Source: Roseomonas sp. (GTDB lineage Bacteria > Pseudomonadota > Alphaproteobacteria > Acetobacterales > Acetobacteraceae). Taken from it: DNA of 38,901 bases. The stretch spans positions 1-38,901 of the forward strand of contig JADCFX010000077.1 of NCBI GenBank assembly GCA_020249285.1, in the 5' to 3' direction. Below are positions 9,905 to 18,481 of the stretch, in pieces. The notes below the pieces were generated by a model. It was given only the letters and a program-made list of their open reading frames with translations, did no database searches and was not told the origin of the DNA. The position numbers and the translations under genes are program-made. Positions within the stretch are counted from its first letter, which is position 1, and each line of letters starts with the position of its first letter.

Positions 9905-10902
9905 CAATACACCATCTCGTCCTCACGCCCTTCCTGGAGTACGATCTGGCCCTGTGCGGCCAAGTCTTTCGCCATGACCACTACGGCAGCCTGCGCCTCA
10001 TCCACGTCACGCAGCCTGACGGGGCCAAGACCGGCAAGGTCTTCCTTGAACATCTTGCCGGCACGTTCGCTCATGTTCTTGAGGAAAAGATCGCGCAGGT
10101 TTTCCGATGCCCCTTTGAGAGCGAGGATGAGTTGTTCCTTCGGTACGTTGCGGAGCAGTACCTGCACACCTTGACCATCCAGACGCACCAGATCATCGAA
10201 GGTAAACATAAGCGACCGGATGCGTTCCGCAGCGTCACGATTGCGTTCTTCAAGTGCGGCCAGGATGCGGCTTTCGGATTGACGATCCAGGTTGTTGAAG
10301 ATTTCCGCCATCATTTCATGCGCATCGCGGCGCTGGGCGCGCGCGAGGTTGGACATGAATTCCGCTTTCAGGGTCTTTTCAACGCCCTCAAGCGCTTCCT
10401 TCTGAACACTTTCCATCCGCAACATGCGCATGACCACTTCCATGGCGAAGCTTTCGGGCAGCATGGAAAGAACCCGCGCCGCATGTTCGGCCTTCACCTT
10501 GGTCAGCACAACCGCTACCGTCTGAGGGTATTCGTTCTTGAGGTAATTCGCCAGAACTGCCTCATTCACATTACCAAGCTTGTCCCACATGGTCCGTCCG
10601 GCAGGACCACGGATTTCTTCCATGATTTGCGAAACGCGATCCCGCGGCAACGTGCGCAGCAGCATACGCTCCGTGGTTTCCCATGTGCCGACAAGATTGC
10701 CGGTCTGGCCAATGGAATCGGTGAATTCGCGCGCCAGATCCTCAACCGCCGAAGCCGAAACCGTGCCAAGGCTTGCCATGGCCTGGGAGATATCGCGGAT
10801 TTCATCCTCATGCATCATGGCGAAGAGCTTGGAGGCATGCTCCTCACCCACTGCCAGCATGAAGGTTGCGGCCTTCTGCGGACCGGTCATCTTGCCGCTC
10901 AT
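9904..10902 (-). CDS. fliG: Flagellar motor switch protein FliG
   Basis: The 332-residue protein is a full-length FliG. It has an N-terminal domain that binds FliF, a middle domain with an EYPQ version of the EHPQ motif ([14 protein letters not shown]), and a C-terminal torque-generating domain with conserved charged residues ([20 protein letters not shown]). FliG couples stator ion flow to rotor rotation and sets the direction through FliM. The ATG overlaps the fliF stop by four bases (ATGA) and its own stop overlaps fliH, so translation is probably coupled along fliF-fliG-fliH. Confidence 0.97.
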   Translation of the reverse strand: MSGKMTGPQKAATFMLAVGEEHASKLFAMMHEDEIRDISQAMASLGTVSASAVEDLAREFTDSIGQTGNLVGTWETTERMLLRTLPRDRVSQIMEEIRGPAGRTMWDKLGNVNEAVLANYLKNEYPQTVAVVLTKVKAEHAARVLSMLPESFAMEVVMRMLRMESVQKEALEGVEKTLKAEFMSNLARAQRRDAHEMMAEIFNNLDRQSESRILAALEERNRDAAERIRSLMFTFDDLVRLDGQGVQVLLRNVPKEQLILALKGASENLRDLFLKNMSERAGKMFKEDLAGLGPVRLRDVDEAQAAVVVMAKDLAAQGQIVLQEGREDEMVY

Positions 10903-12500
10903 GCCGGTTCCTCCGGTGGGGCGATCCAGCGTCGGATGACATTCAACGATTGCTCTGGGTTACTTTCCACCAATTGCTGAAGCTGATTGATGGAAGAAGC
11001 CCGCATCTGCCCCTGCACCATGGCCAGCGTAACCATGCCTTCCTGATCCGTCCCCGCCACAGCGGGAAGACCAGTGCCGCCCGCGCCCGCCGCGCTGGCC
11101 AGCGTATTATTCTGCGCCGGCTTGGCCAGGGTCACCAGACGCTTCACCGCCGGACGGCCTAAAAGCAGAATGGCGATCAGCGCAACCAGCGCAAAAAGCG
11201 CACTTTCTACGATGCGGGCGACGGTTGAGGAGGTGAAAGCGATATCGAAAAAGCCACGTTCGCCGTTATCCAGCGGCAAGGGCGGTTCGGCAAAGCGCAT
11301 GGCCACCACTTCCACCCGGTCGCCACGGCGCTCATCAAAACCAACGGAACTCCGCACCAGAGTTGCGATACGCGCCAACTCCTCGGCTGAGCGTTCGCGA
11401 AACTGCGGGGGGCCGCTGGCCTGAGGTTCCCAAACGCCATCCACCAACACGCCAATGCTGATGCGCCGGATAATTGGCTGATCACGCGTAGTACTGCGCG
11501 TGGTGCGCCCGATTTCGAAGTTCGTGGTTTCTTCCTGTCGGCTTTCCTGCGTGCTGCCTGGCGCATTTTCATTGCCGGGCAGGTTGTTCTGCACAGTGGT
11601 CGGCGCAGGTTCCGAGCCGCGGGAGCTTTCCTGAACGCTTTGCTGGCTGCGTGCTACCTGATTGTCAGGATCAAAGCGTTCTTCGGTGATCTGGACACGG
11701 TCAAAATCCATATCAACCGTGGCTTCTGCCCGCACGCGCCCCGGGCCAAGGCTGCGTTCCAGCATTTCTTCAACCGAACGCGCCAAGCGCAATTCCTGAG
11801 CGCGCCGCATTTCTTCCTGAGACGCCGCCGCCGCCGGGCCCGATAGCGCCTGACCGCCGCGGGCCAAAAGCGCGCCACGTGAATCGACAATAGAAACATT
11901 CTGCGGCCGCAAGCCAGGTACCGCTGTGGAAACCAGATGCAGCACCGACTGAATCGCTTCCCGGTCCAGCCGCTGCGCACCCTGCATGGTCAGCATGACG
12001 GAAGCTTGTGCATCACCGCGTTCACGCGAAAAGGCTTCGCGCCGCGGCAACACAAGATGCACGCGCGCGGCGCGCACACCGGACAGGGTCGCAATACTGC
12101 GCGCCAATTCGCCTTCCATGGCGCGCACACGGTTCATGTCCTGCTGAAAAGGTGTGGTCGTCAGGCTTTCATTGCGATCGAAGATTTCGTAGCCAACATT
12201 GCCACCCGCCGGAAGACCTTCACGCGCAAGCGAAAGGCGCAGCCGACCCACCTGATCATCGGGTACCATGATCCGGGTGCCGTTGCCTTCGATGCGATAG
12301 GGAACCTTGGCACGATCAAGCGCCGCGATTACCTGCCCGGCATCGCGCTGTTCCAAGTCAGCATATAAAAGCCCCATAACGGGCTGACTGGCCCGAAACA
12401 CGAGCCAGACCATGAGCCCGAGCACGAGCATGGCCGTGCCGGCCAGGGCACCCAAGCGCCACATCCCCAAGGCACGCACCTGAGCGACGAAATTGCCCAT
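10899..12500 (-). CDS. fliF: Flagellar MS-ring protein FliF
   Basis: This is FliF, the MS ring that is the assembly platform of the basal body. It has an N-terminal membrane helix (about 18-36), a periplasmic YscJ/FliF ring-building region ([19 protein letters not shown] onward), an Asn/Gln-rich linker near residues 290-330, and a C-terminal membrane helix around residue 430-450 followed by the FliG-binding tail ending [10 protein letters not shown] prefer the ATG at 12498-12500 (533 residues), which is preceded by a purine-rich AGAGGA/GGGGG stretch. A TTG three codons upstream is too close to that sequence. It is the first gene of the fliF-to-flhG unit. Confidence 0.95.
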   Translation of the reverse strand: MGNFVAQVRALGMWRLGALAGTAMLVLGLMVWLVFRASQPVMGLLYADLEQRDAGQVIAALDRAKVPYRIEGNGTRIMVPDDQVGRLRLSLAREGLPAGGNVGYEIFDRNESLTTTPFQQDMNRVRAMEGELARSIATLSGVRAARVHLVLPRREAFSRERGDAQASVMLTMQGAQRLDREAIQSVLHLVSTAVPGLRPQNVSIVDSRGALLARGGQALSGPAAAASQEEMRRAQELRLARSVEEMLERSLGPGRVRAEATVDMDFDRVQITEERFDPDNQVARSQQSVQESSRGSEPAPTTVQNNLPGNENAPGSTQESRQEETTNFEIGRTTRSTTRDQPIIRRISIGVLVDGVWEPQASGPPQFRERSAEELARIATLVRSSVGFDERRGDRVEVVAMRFAEPPLPLDNGERGFFDIAFTSSTVARIVESALFALVALIAILLLGRPAVKRLVTLAKPAQNNTLASAAGAGGTGLPAVAGTDQEGMVTLAMVQGQMRASSINQLQQLVESNPEQSLNVIRRWIAPPEEPA

Positions 12501-12550
12501 CACCCCCAATCCTCTTTCCCAAGCGTCCCCTAAGCCGAAGCCTCGCCTGT

Positions 12551-12650
12551 CCGATTGTCATATACCACAATCGGCAAAAATTTCCTCAAAGGAAATGTAG
12601 GATTTAGAACAAAGTGGCGGAAAGATGATCTGTGTATCATTTTTGATACA
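12551..12650 (-). promoter_or_regulatory. Cluster of three inverted repeats upstream of fliF
   Basis: In the 247-bp gap between flgD and fliF lie three perfect inverted repeats: 8-bp arms CCGATTGT/ACAATCGG at 12551-12574, 6-bp arms ATTTCC/GGAAAT at 12580-12596, and 7-bp arms TGTATCA/TGATACA at 12633-12650. The spacing to the fliF start is 50-150 bp, right for operators or activator sites of the long fliF-to-flhG unit. I see no convincing -24/-12 element here. The local sequence is clearly more AT-rich than the genes. The regulator is unknown; FlbD or CtrA are only candidates. Confidence 0.45.
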
Positions 12651-12690
12651 TTTCTTGAGGTTGAGCGCCCCTTGGCTATGCCTCAAGCCA

Positions 12691-12717
12691 GCCGCCCACT
12701 CAAACGAGAGGGGCGGC
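12691..12717 (-). terminator. Stem-loop downstream of flgD, possible terminator
   Basis: Arms GCCGCCC (12691-12697) and GGGCGGC (12711-12717) enclose a short inner CTC/GAG pairing. This gives a strong GC stem about 30 bp after the flgD stop. No U tract follows it in the flgD direction, so it may be a weak or Rho-assisted terminator, or an mRNA-stabilising stem. Confidence 0.4.
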
Positions 12718-12747
12718 AAAACCACGAGGCTGCGGGAAGAAAAGACC

Positions 12748-13407
12748 TCAGTTACCTGAATTGACTTTGCGGAGCTTGTCGAAGCTGACCTGCAACTGGC
12801 CGAGTAGCAGCTTCAGATCATCGCCCGCCTTCTCGGCCCCGGTCACCTTGCCGATGGTCGTGAAGGGCAGCGCCTCAGCCTTGCCGCCGATAGCAGCGCC
12901 AGTGACGCTCACCTTATAGGCGCCATCCGGCAGCGCCAGACCATCAGAGTCCTTCCCGTCCCAGGACCAGGTCTTGGGTGCGTTGCCAAGCGGAACCGTT
13001 TCCTGGCGAATGACGCGATTGCCGCTACCCTGGATGGTGACCAAGGCGGTCTGAGAGGCACCGGCTGCCGGCAAATTCAGCGACCCTTTACCGCTTTGCA
13101 GGGTTATCTGCTCAGCCTCAACCGACACCATCTGGCCGATCAGCGGCGCGCTGGCGGTAAGCTGAGATGTCTGCTCCAGCGCGAGCAGGCGCTGCAGGTT
13201 CTGGTTCATGGCGATTTGCTGTTCGACCGAGGCAAACTGCACCAATTGATTGGTCATCTGGTTCGTATCCAGCGGATCGGTCGGGCTTTGGTTCTTGATC
13301 TGCGTGGTCAGCAGCGTCAGGAAGGTATTGAAATCCCCCCCGAATTTCGAACTTTGCGAAGTGCTGGTGGCGGCATTGGCGGAAGCGGCGGCAATGGATG
13401 CGGACAT
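12748..13407 (-). CDS. flgD: Hook-cap (hook scaffolding) protein FlgD
   Basis: The 219-residue product shows the FlgD signature near the N-terminus, FLTLLTTQIKNQSPTDPLDTNQMTNQLVQFASVEQQ (about residues 29-63), then a tudor/Ig-like C-terminal domain containing the WSWDGKDSDGLALPDGAYKVSV segment. FlgD caps the growing hook so FlgE can polymerise and is then discarded. It follows fliK by 14 bp in the same direction, so both probably use the sigma-54 promoter upstream of fliK. The N-terminus is Ser/Ala/Thr-rich as in other exported flagellar proteins. Confidence 0.95.
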   Translation of the reverse strand: MSASIAAASANAATSTSQSSKFGGDFNTFLTLLTTQIKNQSPTDPLDTNQMTNQLVQFASVEQQIAMNQNLQRLLALEQTSQLTASAPLIGQMVSVEAEQITLQSGKGSLNLPAAGASQTALVTIQGSGNRVIRQETVPLGNAPKTWSWDGKDSDGLALPDGAYKVSVTGAAIGGKAEALPFTTIGKVTGAEKAGDDLKLLLGQLQVSFDKLRKVNSGN

Positions 13408-13421
13408 GGTTTGGGTTCCGT

Positions 13422-15110
13422 TCAGACAGCGATGTCGATAAGGGAGGTAGCGTTGCGGGTCGGGCTTGGCAGCGCTGGCATGGCGCGGTCGCCATCCAAG
13501 CCGCTGACGATCATGGAAGCGTGGTGGCCCCTTTCATGGGCCGAGCCATGGTGCTGCTGGCGCCCCTGATCTGAGGCAAGGGAGAAAGACAGCGAACGCG
13601 CCATATCCCCAAGGCCCGCCTGATTTAGCGCCCGATCCAAATCGCGCTGGTCGCGCTGTAGCAAGGCCAGGGTTTCCGGGCGTTCCGCCACAATGCGGAC
13701 CTGTCCGGCTTCCTTGCCCTGGCCGATACTGACTTCGACACGGCCAAGCTCACCCGGATCAAGCGCGATGGTCAGCGCTTCATCCCCGCGGCCAAGGGCA
13801 AGAGAAACAACCACGGGGGCAAGCTGGCGTGCCGGCGGCGCGGGCAATTCACGTGCGACAGAGCTGGGCGCCGGCGCATCAATGCGTTGCAGCACGCCAT
13901 CAACCAGCGCAAAGCCTGACGGGGGCATCGCAAGGCCGTCCACTCGGCCTTCACCGGAAGCCTTTGCGTTGCTTGCCTTGGGGGCTTCCTGGCTGGCCAA
14001 GTGGGAACTCGCCGTCACCGTTTCGGTGGCCATGGCCAGCTTCACCTCGCCCACCGCTTCCGTAGTGTTGATGGCCTTGGCAAGGAGCGACAGCGCTTCA
14101 GTGTTTCTGGCGGTATCGAGCGCTTCCTTGGTCAGCGCGATGGGCGCGGGTTTGGCGGGGCCGCCCGTGGCTTGCGGGCTGGGCGCCATCTGCGCCGCCG
14201 CCTGAGCTGACCCGGCTGCCAAGGCATTAATCAGGTTATGCTGTTGATCTGCAGTGATATCTGGCGCCGCCTTCAACGCCATACCCTGCTGCCCCGCCGG
14301 CACCGCCGTGGTAGCTGCAATATCTGTCGCCGCGTTCAACGCCATGCCCTGCAGCCCCGCCGGCACCGCCGTAGTAGCGGCGATATCTGGCGCTGCGCTC
14401 AACGCCATATCCTGCTGCCCCGCTGGGATCGCCTTGGTAGCGGCGATCTCGGCTTGTGACGCCTGAGCGGTTCCCGCTGCCGCAAGCGTGGCAGCGGCGG
14501 ACGGGTCCTGTATGGGCGGGACCAAGCCTTGGACTGCACCTTTTTCGGTTGCAATCATGACCGAGGCAGGGTTGGCCTGCTCACCAGACCCGGTGACACC
14601 AATCTGAACCGCCGCCCCTGGTTGGCCAGCCAGAGTTTGGGCCGCCGGCACGATCACAGCCGATTGCAGCCCGGCAAGACCTGTCGGCATTTCTGCCTGG
14701 GTCAGGATTTCTGCCTGGGCCAGGGCCATTTGCGCTGCGGCTTCCTGAGCCACCAATGTGCCCGACGCATCCTCAACTACCGGGGCCACGGGTTCAGCGG
14801 CAGGTTCCGCCAGCCCGTCAGCCGGGCTTGCAGCCTGCGACGCCGTTTCGGGTGCGCCAAAGTCACTCCTTGTTGCGTCTTGCCTGGAGTTGACGTTTTT
14901 GCTCTCAGCTTGATTGCGATCTTGGCGCTCTGTTGCCTTGCCTGCTGTATCGGCGTTTGGGGCCTGCCGACCCTCCTCAGGCGCAGAATCAAGCGCATCG
15001 CGCAGCTTGTCCTGAAATCCCGCCGCTTCCTTCTGAACGGGGCGCGCCGAGTTGCCCGCCGTTTGACTGGCGGCAGGCTTGGGCGGCGGTGCAGAAGCGG
15101 GTTCCAACAT
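13422..15110 (-). CDS. fliK: Hook-length control protein FliK
   Basis: The 562-residue protein has the FliK architecture: a long, Ala/Pro/Gln/Thr-rich, low-complexity N-terminal ruler region and a compact C-terminal Flg_hook domain (about residues 420-535: LAPVVVSLALGRGDEALTIALDPGELGRVEVSI and onward). FliK is secreted during hook growth and its C-domain triggers the FlhB specificity switch. Residues about 218-280 contain three tandem copies of a 21-residue unit (63 bp each), which lengthens the ruler. The C-terminal end is His-rich (QQHHGSAHERGHH). It lies immediately upstream of flgD, divergent from flgE. Identity relies on the C-terminal domain and gene context, because N-terminal sequences of this family do not align. 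Confidence 0.9.
   Translation of the reverse strand: MLEPASAPPPKPAASQTAGNSARPVQKEAAGFQDKLRDALDSAPEEGRQAPNADTAGKATERQDRNQAESKNVNSRQDATRSDFGAPETASQAASPADGLAEPAAEPVAPVVEDASGTLVAQEAAAQMALAQAEILTQAEMPTGLAGLQSAVIVPAAQTLAGQPGAAVQIGVTGSGEQANPASVMIATEKGAVQGLVPPIQDPSAAATLAAAGTAQASQAEIAATKAIPAGQQDMALSAAPDIAATTAVPAGLQGMALNAATDIAATTAVPAGQQGMALKAAPDITADQQHNLINALAAGSAQAAAQMAPSPQATGGPAKPAPIALTKEALDTARNTEALSLLAKAINTTEAVGEVKLAMATETVTASSHLASQEAPKASNAKASGEGRVDGLAMPPSGFALVDGVLQRIDAPAPSSVARELPAPPARQLAPVVVSLALGRGDEALTIALDPGELGRVEVSIGQGKEAGQVRIVAERPETLALLQRDQRDLDRALNQAGLGDMARSLSFSLASDQGRQQHHGSAHERGHHASMIVSGLDGDRAMPALPSPTRNATSLIDIAV
14271..14459 (-). repeat. 63-bp tandem repeat inside fliK
   Basis: Three consecutive 63-bp units starting at 14271, 14334 and 14397 encode variants of a 21-residue repeat (core VPAGQQGMAL.AA.DIAATTA). 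The unit length keeps the frame. The 14397 copy is the most diverged at its far end. It falls in the ruler portion of FliK, where copy number would change protein length and possibly hook length. Confidence 0.85.
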
Positions 15111-15219
15111 TCAACGTTCCAGTCAAAATTTTTCTATCGAAGCCTTCCACCCGCCTGCTCAGGCATTACCCCAAAGCAGGAAAGGCGCGGCGCCGACGCA
15201 GTGTCGATTGCAGGTGGCA

Positions 15220-15234
15220 GCAAGTGGCGGGCCA
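15220..15234 (-). promoter_or_regulatory. Sigma-54 (-24/-12) promoter for fliK-flgD
   Basis: On the minus strand this reads TGGCCCGCCACTTGC. It has the invariant GG and GC exactly 10 bp apart and closely matches the consensus TGGCACG-N4-TTGC. Transcription would start about 12 bp further on, giving a leader of about 100 bp before the fliK ATG at 15110. FlbD is the likely activator. Confidence 0.75.
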
Positions 15235-15340
15235 GATAATTCCGGGCGTTATGCGGCAGGAATTGCCGCGAACTGCGCAATACTTGCCCTGTGACGGCGG
15301 ATTCAGCCTTGGATTCAGCTTCCGAAACCGCATTCTATAC

Positions 15341-15355
15341 TGGCATGGCGCTTGC
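15341..15355 (+). promoter_or_regulatory. Sigma-54 (-24/-12) promoter for flgE
   Basis: The sequence TGGCATGGCGCTTGC has GG (15342-15343) and GC (15354-15355) spaced by 10 bp and the TTGC -12 core. The predicted start is near 15367, about 40 bp before the flgE ATG, which has a good AGGAGA ribosome site at 15392-15397. It faces away from the sigma-54 promoter of fliK, so activator sites may be shared between the two. Confidence 0.82.
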
Positions 15356-15405
15356 CTTCTATGTCAAAAGTCAGGTGCTGAACCTTTTCGGCAGGAGAAT
15401 TAGCC

Positions 15406-16917
15406 ATGTCGCTTTACAGCTCGATGAACACCGCCCTGAGCGGCATGAACGCCCAGTCGCGTGCCTTGGGGCATATTTCAGATAATGTCGCCAATTCACA
15501 GACCGTGGGCTTCAAGCGGACCGATACGAATTTCGTGTCCTATATTTCGGAAAGCAATTCCGAAGTCCACCGCCCCGGCACCGTGCTGGCACGACCAGAC
15601 TTTACGAACCTGGTGCAGGGCACGATTGAGCAGGTGGAAAACCCGCTTGCTATGGCTATTTCCGGCCAAGGTTTTTTCTCCGCAGCGTTGCCAGTTGGTA
15701 CGAATACCAATGGTTCGAAAAACTTCGACACGCGCACCTTCTACACACGGGCGGGTGATTTCAACCGCGATCGCGAAGGCTATATGGTGAATGGATCGGG
15801 CTATGTTTTGCAGGGCTGGCCAGTCACCGGTAACGTGGTGGACAAGACGCAGCTTGTGCCTATTCAGGTAAAGGAAGATGTCTTTACCCCGACGCCGACG
15901 CAGGCGCTTACCTTCACCGGCAATCTTCCGGCGGGTGGCACCACCAACCAAAGCACGTCAATTCAGGTGATTGATTCGTTGGGTCGTTCGCGCGCATTGA
16001 CACTGACCTTTGCGCCCTCGACTTCGACTACTGATAATACTTGGAAACTGTCCATCGTAGCGCCAGCGGCTGCGACCTACACCGGCGCCCCGGTTGGCAC
16101 ACCGACAGGCACGTTGGGCAGCATCGATATCCTGTTCGGCAAGGATGTCGCTGAAACTGCTTGGGCTGCGACAACGGCTTATGCCGTCGGTGCGCAGATC
16201 AGGAATGGGGGCAACATCTACGTTGCCACGACAGCGGGTACCTCTGGTGCGACCGGGCCGACCGGCACAGGCACCGGGATCCCTGACGGCGGTGTCGTGT
16301 GGAATTTCGTGAGAGACTGGGACAGTAACCCGGATGGTACTTTGGCAGACTTGCGTGGGGGCTTAGGAACGCTAACTGGCACCTCGCCCACAACCAGTGG
16401 TCCAGCAACGGTCACTTTCCAGGCTGATTTTGGCCAGGGGCTCCAGCCCATGACTCTCAACCTGGGCAGCTTTGGTGTCTCCGGCGGGCTCACGCAATTC
16501 GCCGCGACAGGCGGCAGCGGTCTCAGCGTGAACAGCTTCGAACAGGACGGTATCCCGATTGGGGCATTTTCTTCTGTCTCCACGCAGAAAAATGGTGATA
16601 TCCGGATCAATTACGACAATGGCCAGTCCCGTATTGTGGCGCGCGTGCCCGTGACGGTATTCAAGGATGCGGACAAGCTGCAGCATCTGGACGGCCAAGC
16701 CTTCCTGCGCACCACGGAAAGTGGTGAAGCGCGCATTGTCGAAGCCGGTGAAGACGGTGCAGGGCTTCTGTCCACGCGCGCTATTGAGCGTTCGAATGTG
16801 GATATCGCGACCGAGTTTTCCAAACTGATTCTGGCACAGCGCGCTTATTCGGCGAATACCAGGATCGTCACCACGGTGGACGAGCTTTTGCAAGAAACGC
16901 TGAATATGCGGCGCTAA
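15406..16917 (+). CDS. flgE: Flagellar hook protein FlgE with inserted binding-like module
   Basis: The 503-residue protein has the hook-protein termini: an N-terminal MSLYSSMNTALSGMNAQSRAL segment with DNVANSQTVGFKR, the FlaE-type middle domain, and a C-terminal NVDIATEFSKLILAQRAYSANTRIVTTVDELLQETLNMRR tail that forms the D0/D1 coiled coil. Between residues about 253 and 302 it carries a module with regularly spaced aromatic and Gly residues (W253, AYAVG, GGNIYVATTAG, GPTGTGTGIPDGGVVW299) that interrupts the middle domain. A module of the same kind is inserted in FlgL. It is the first gene of the flgE-flgK-flgL unit, behind a sigma-54 promoter. Confidence 0.95.
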   Translation: MSLYSSMNTALSGMNAQSRALGHISDNVANSQTVGFKRTDTNFVSYISESNSEVHRPGTVLARPDFTNLVQGTIEQVENPLAMAISGQGFFSAALPVGTNTNGSKNFDTRTFYTRAGDFNRDREGYMVNGSGYVLQGWPVTGNVVDKTQLVPIQVKEDVFTPTPTQALTFTGNLPAGGTTNQSTSIQVIDSLGRSRALTLTFAPSTSTTDNTWKLSIVAPAAATYTGAPVGTPTGTLGSIDILFGKDVAETAWAATTAYAVGAQIRNGGNIYVATTAGTSGATGPTGTGTGIPDGGVVWNFVRDWDSNPDGTLADLRGGLGTLTGTSPTTSGPATVTFQADFGQGLQPMTLNLGSFGVSGGLTQFAATGGSGLSVNSFEQDGIPIGAFSSVSTQKNGDIRINYDNGQSRIVARVPVTVFKDADKLQHLDGQAFLRTTESGEARIVEAGEDGAGLLSTRAIERSNVDIATEFSKLILAQRAYSANTRIVTTVDELLQETLNMRR

Positions 16918-16951
16918 GGCCGCTTGGTACATCATTGATTGGCACTGAGAC

Positions 16952-18478
16952 ATGAGCATTGACGCCGCCCTGTTGATCGCACGATCGGGACTGCTGCATA
17001 CGCAGCGGGCCCTTTCGAATGCGGCCGACAATGTGGCGAATGCCGAAACCGAAGGCTATACGCGCAAACGTATCGTGGGGGAGGCCATCTCCTCAAGCGG
17101 TCAAGGCATGGGCGTCCGTAGCCTTGGCCCGATGCGTGAAGTGGATACCGCGCTTACGAATGAAATGAACAAGCGCCGTTCGGCGAAAGCAGCCGCGGAA
17201 TTGCGGGATAACTTCCTGTCCCGCATCAATGACGCGCATGGTGACCCAGCAAAGGGTGAGGCGCTTGGTGATCTGGTCTCCAAACTGCGCACCGGCTTTG
17301 TCGAACTCCGGGCCGACCCCTCTCAGGTGGTCAAACAACAGACCATTGTGCTGAATGCCGCCCAAAACCTTGTGACGCGCTTCAATGATGTCTCAAGGGT
17401 CGTCGTGGAAGCCCGCCAAGCCGCGCATGATGGCATTGTGCAGCAAGTCGCACAGGTCAATTCAACACTTCGTGAGATCAGTGTGCTGAGAGACAACCTT
17501 GTGGAGCGTACCGGTGCTGGTACGCCCTCAGCCGATGTTGAGGATAAGCTTGATGTCGCACTTACCCGGCTAAGTGATCTGCTTGAAGTAAAGCCCATCC
17601 GCCAGGCCAATGGTGGCCTTCTGCTTCTGGGCGCGGGCGGCATCACCATTCCGATCCAGAAAGAAGGTGATGTCTTCTCGGTACCGGGCGCGGTCATTTC
17701 GCCGGCCAGTTTTTATGGCGGGTCGGGTACGATTCCGGCCATCATGATGGGTGGCATTGATGTAACGCGCCAATTGATCGGTGGAAAGCTGGGGGAGTCC
17801 ATCACGCTTCGTGATCAGACCCTGCCCCGCTATCAGGCAGAGCTTGACGTCGCGGCCGCCGAACTTGCTGACCGTTTTGAGGAAGTGGGCCTGAGGCTTT
17901 TCACGGACCCTTCGGGGACACCCCCGGACTATAGCGGTCCTGATCCTAACCTTGCCTATGCAGGTAGCGCTCAAATCGGCTTTGCCAATCGGATTGAGAT
18001 CAATCCAAAGGTGCGCTCGGATGTTAGAATGCTGCGCGATGGCACGCATGATACACCCGGGTTCACCAAAAATCCCGTTGGTGGCCCGGCCGGCTTCGTT
18101 ACCCTGATTGACCGCATTCTCAGCTTTACCTACGGTGAGACGGATGCTTCCGGCGCAAGTTGGGGTGGTTTTGCGACGAGCGGTCTCGGCCCGGATGGGA
18201 CGCTTTCCAGCCCCTTCGGTTCGCCGCGTACCATTGAAGATTATAGCGCGTTGGTCACGGCCTCCCAAACCGCGGACAGCGCGGCTGCCGCCAGCGCACT
18301 TGAAACAGCCAAGCAGTTCAGTGAGGGGCTGGAGGCACGATTCACGCGCGAATCCAGGGTGGATGTGGATAGTGAAATGGCGTCTCTGATTCAGCTGCAG
18401 AATGCCTATGCCGCCAATGCGCGGGTCATGACTACGGCGCAGAGCATGTGGACCACTCTTTTTGAATCGGTACGGTAA
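16952..18478 (+). CDS. flgK: Flagellar hook-associated protein FlgK (HAP1)
   Basis: The 508-residue product has a FlgK N-terminus (SIDAALLIARSGLLHTQRALSNAADNVANAETEGYTRKR), a helical D1 region (about 80-200), a central domain, and a C-terminal SRVDVDSEMASLIQLQNAYAANARVMTTAQSMWTTLFESVR helix. FlgK forms the first hook-filament junction ring. It starts 34 bp after flgE and ends 3 bp before flgL, so it belongs to the flgE transcript. A TTGGCAC half-site 16 bp before the ATG lacks a -12 GC element and is not counted as a promoter. No module like that in FlgE and FlgL is visible in FlgK. Confidence 0.94.
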   Translation: MSIDAALLIARSGLLHTQRALSNAADNVANAETEGYTRKRIVGEAISSSGQGMGVRSLGPMREVDTALTNEMNKRRSAKAAAELRDNFLSRINDAHGDPAKGEALGDLVSKLRTGFVELRADPSQVVKQQTIVLNAAQNLVTRFNDVSRVVVEARQAAHDGIVQQVAQVNSTLREISVLRDNLVERTGAGTPSADVEDKLDVALTRLSDLLEVKPIRQANGGLLLLGAGGITIPIQKEGDVFSVPGAVISPASFYGGSGTIPAIMMGGIDVTRQLIGGKLGESITLRDQTLPRYQAELDVAAAELADRFEEVGLRLFTDPSGTPPDYSGPDPNLAYAGSAQIGFANRIEINPKVRSDVRMLRDGTHDTPGFTKNPVGGPAGFVTLIDRILSFTYGETDASGASWGGFATSGLGPDGTLSSPFGSPRTIEDYSALVTASQTADSAAAASALETAKQFSEGLEARFTRESRVDVDSEMASLIQLQNAYAANARVMTTAQSMWTTLFESVR

Positions 18479-18481
18479 GCC

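Noticed and set aside
9463..10980. Long plus-strand open frame of 505 codons opposite fliH and fliG
   Set aside because: It is antisense to two clear flagellar genes, shows no family similarity and is rich in His, Arg and Gln as expected for reverse-frame reading of GC-rich code.
12668..12685. Sigma-54 promoter for fliF on the minus strand
   Set aside because: A GG-N10-GC spacing can be found but the -12 box lacks TTGC and the rest does not fit the consensus.
16936..16954. Sigma-54 promoter upstream of flgK
   Set aside because: Only the TTGGCAC -24 half is present; the required GC 10 bp after GG is absent and the element would run into the start codon.
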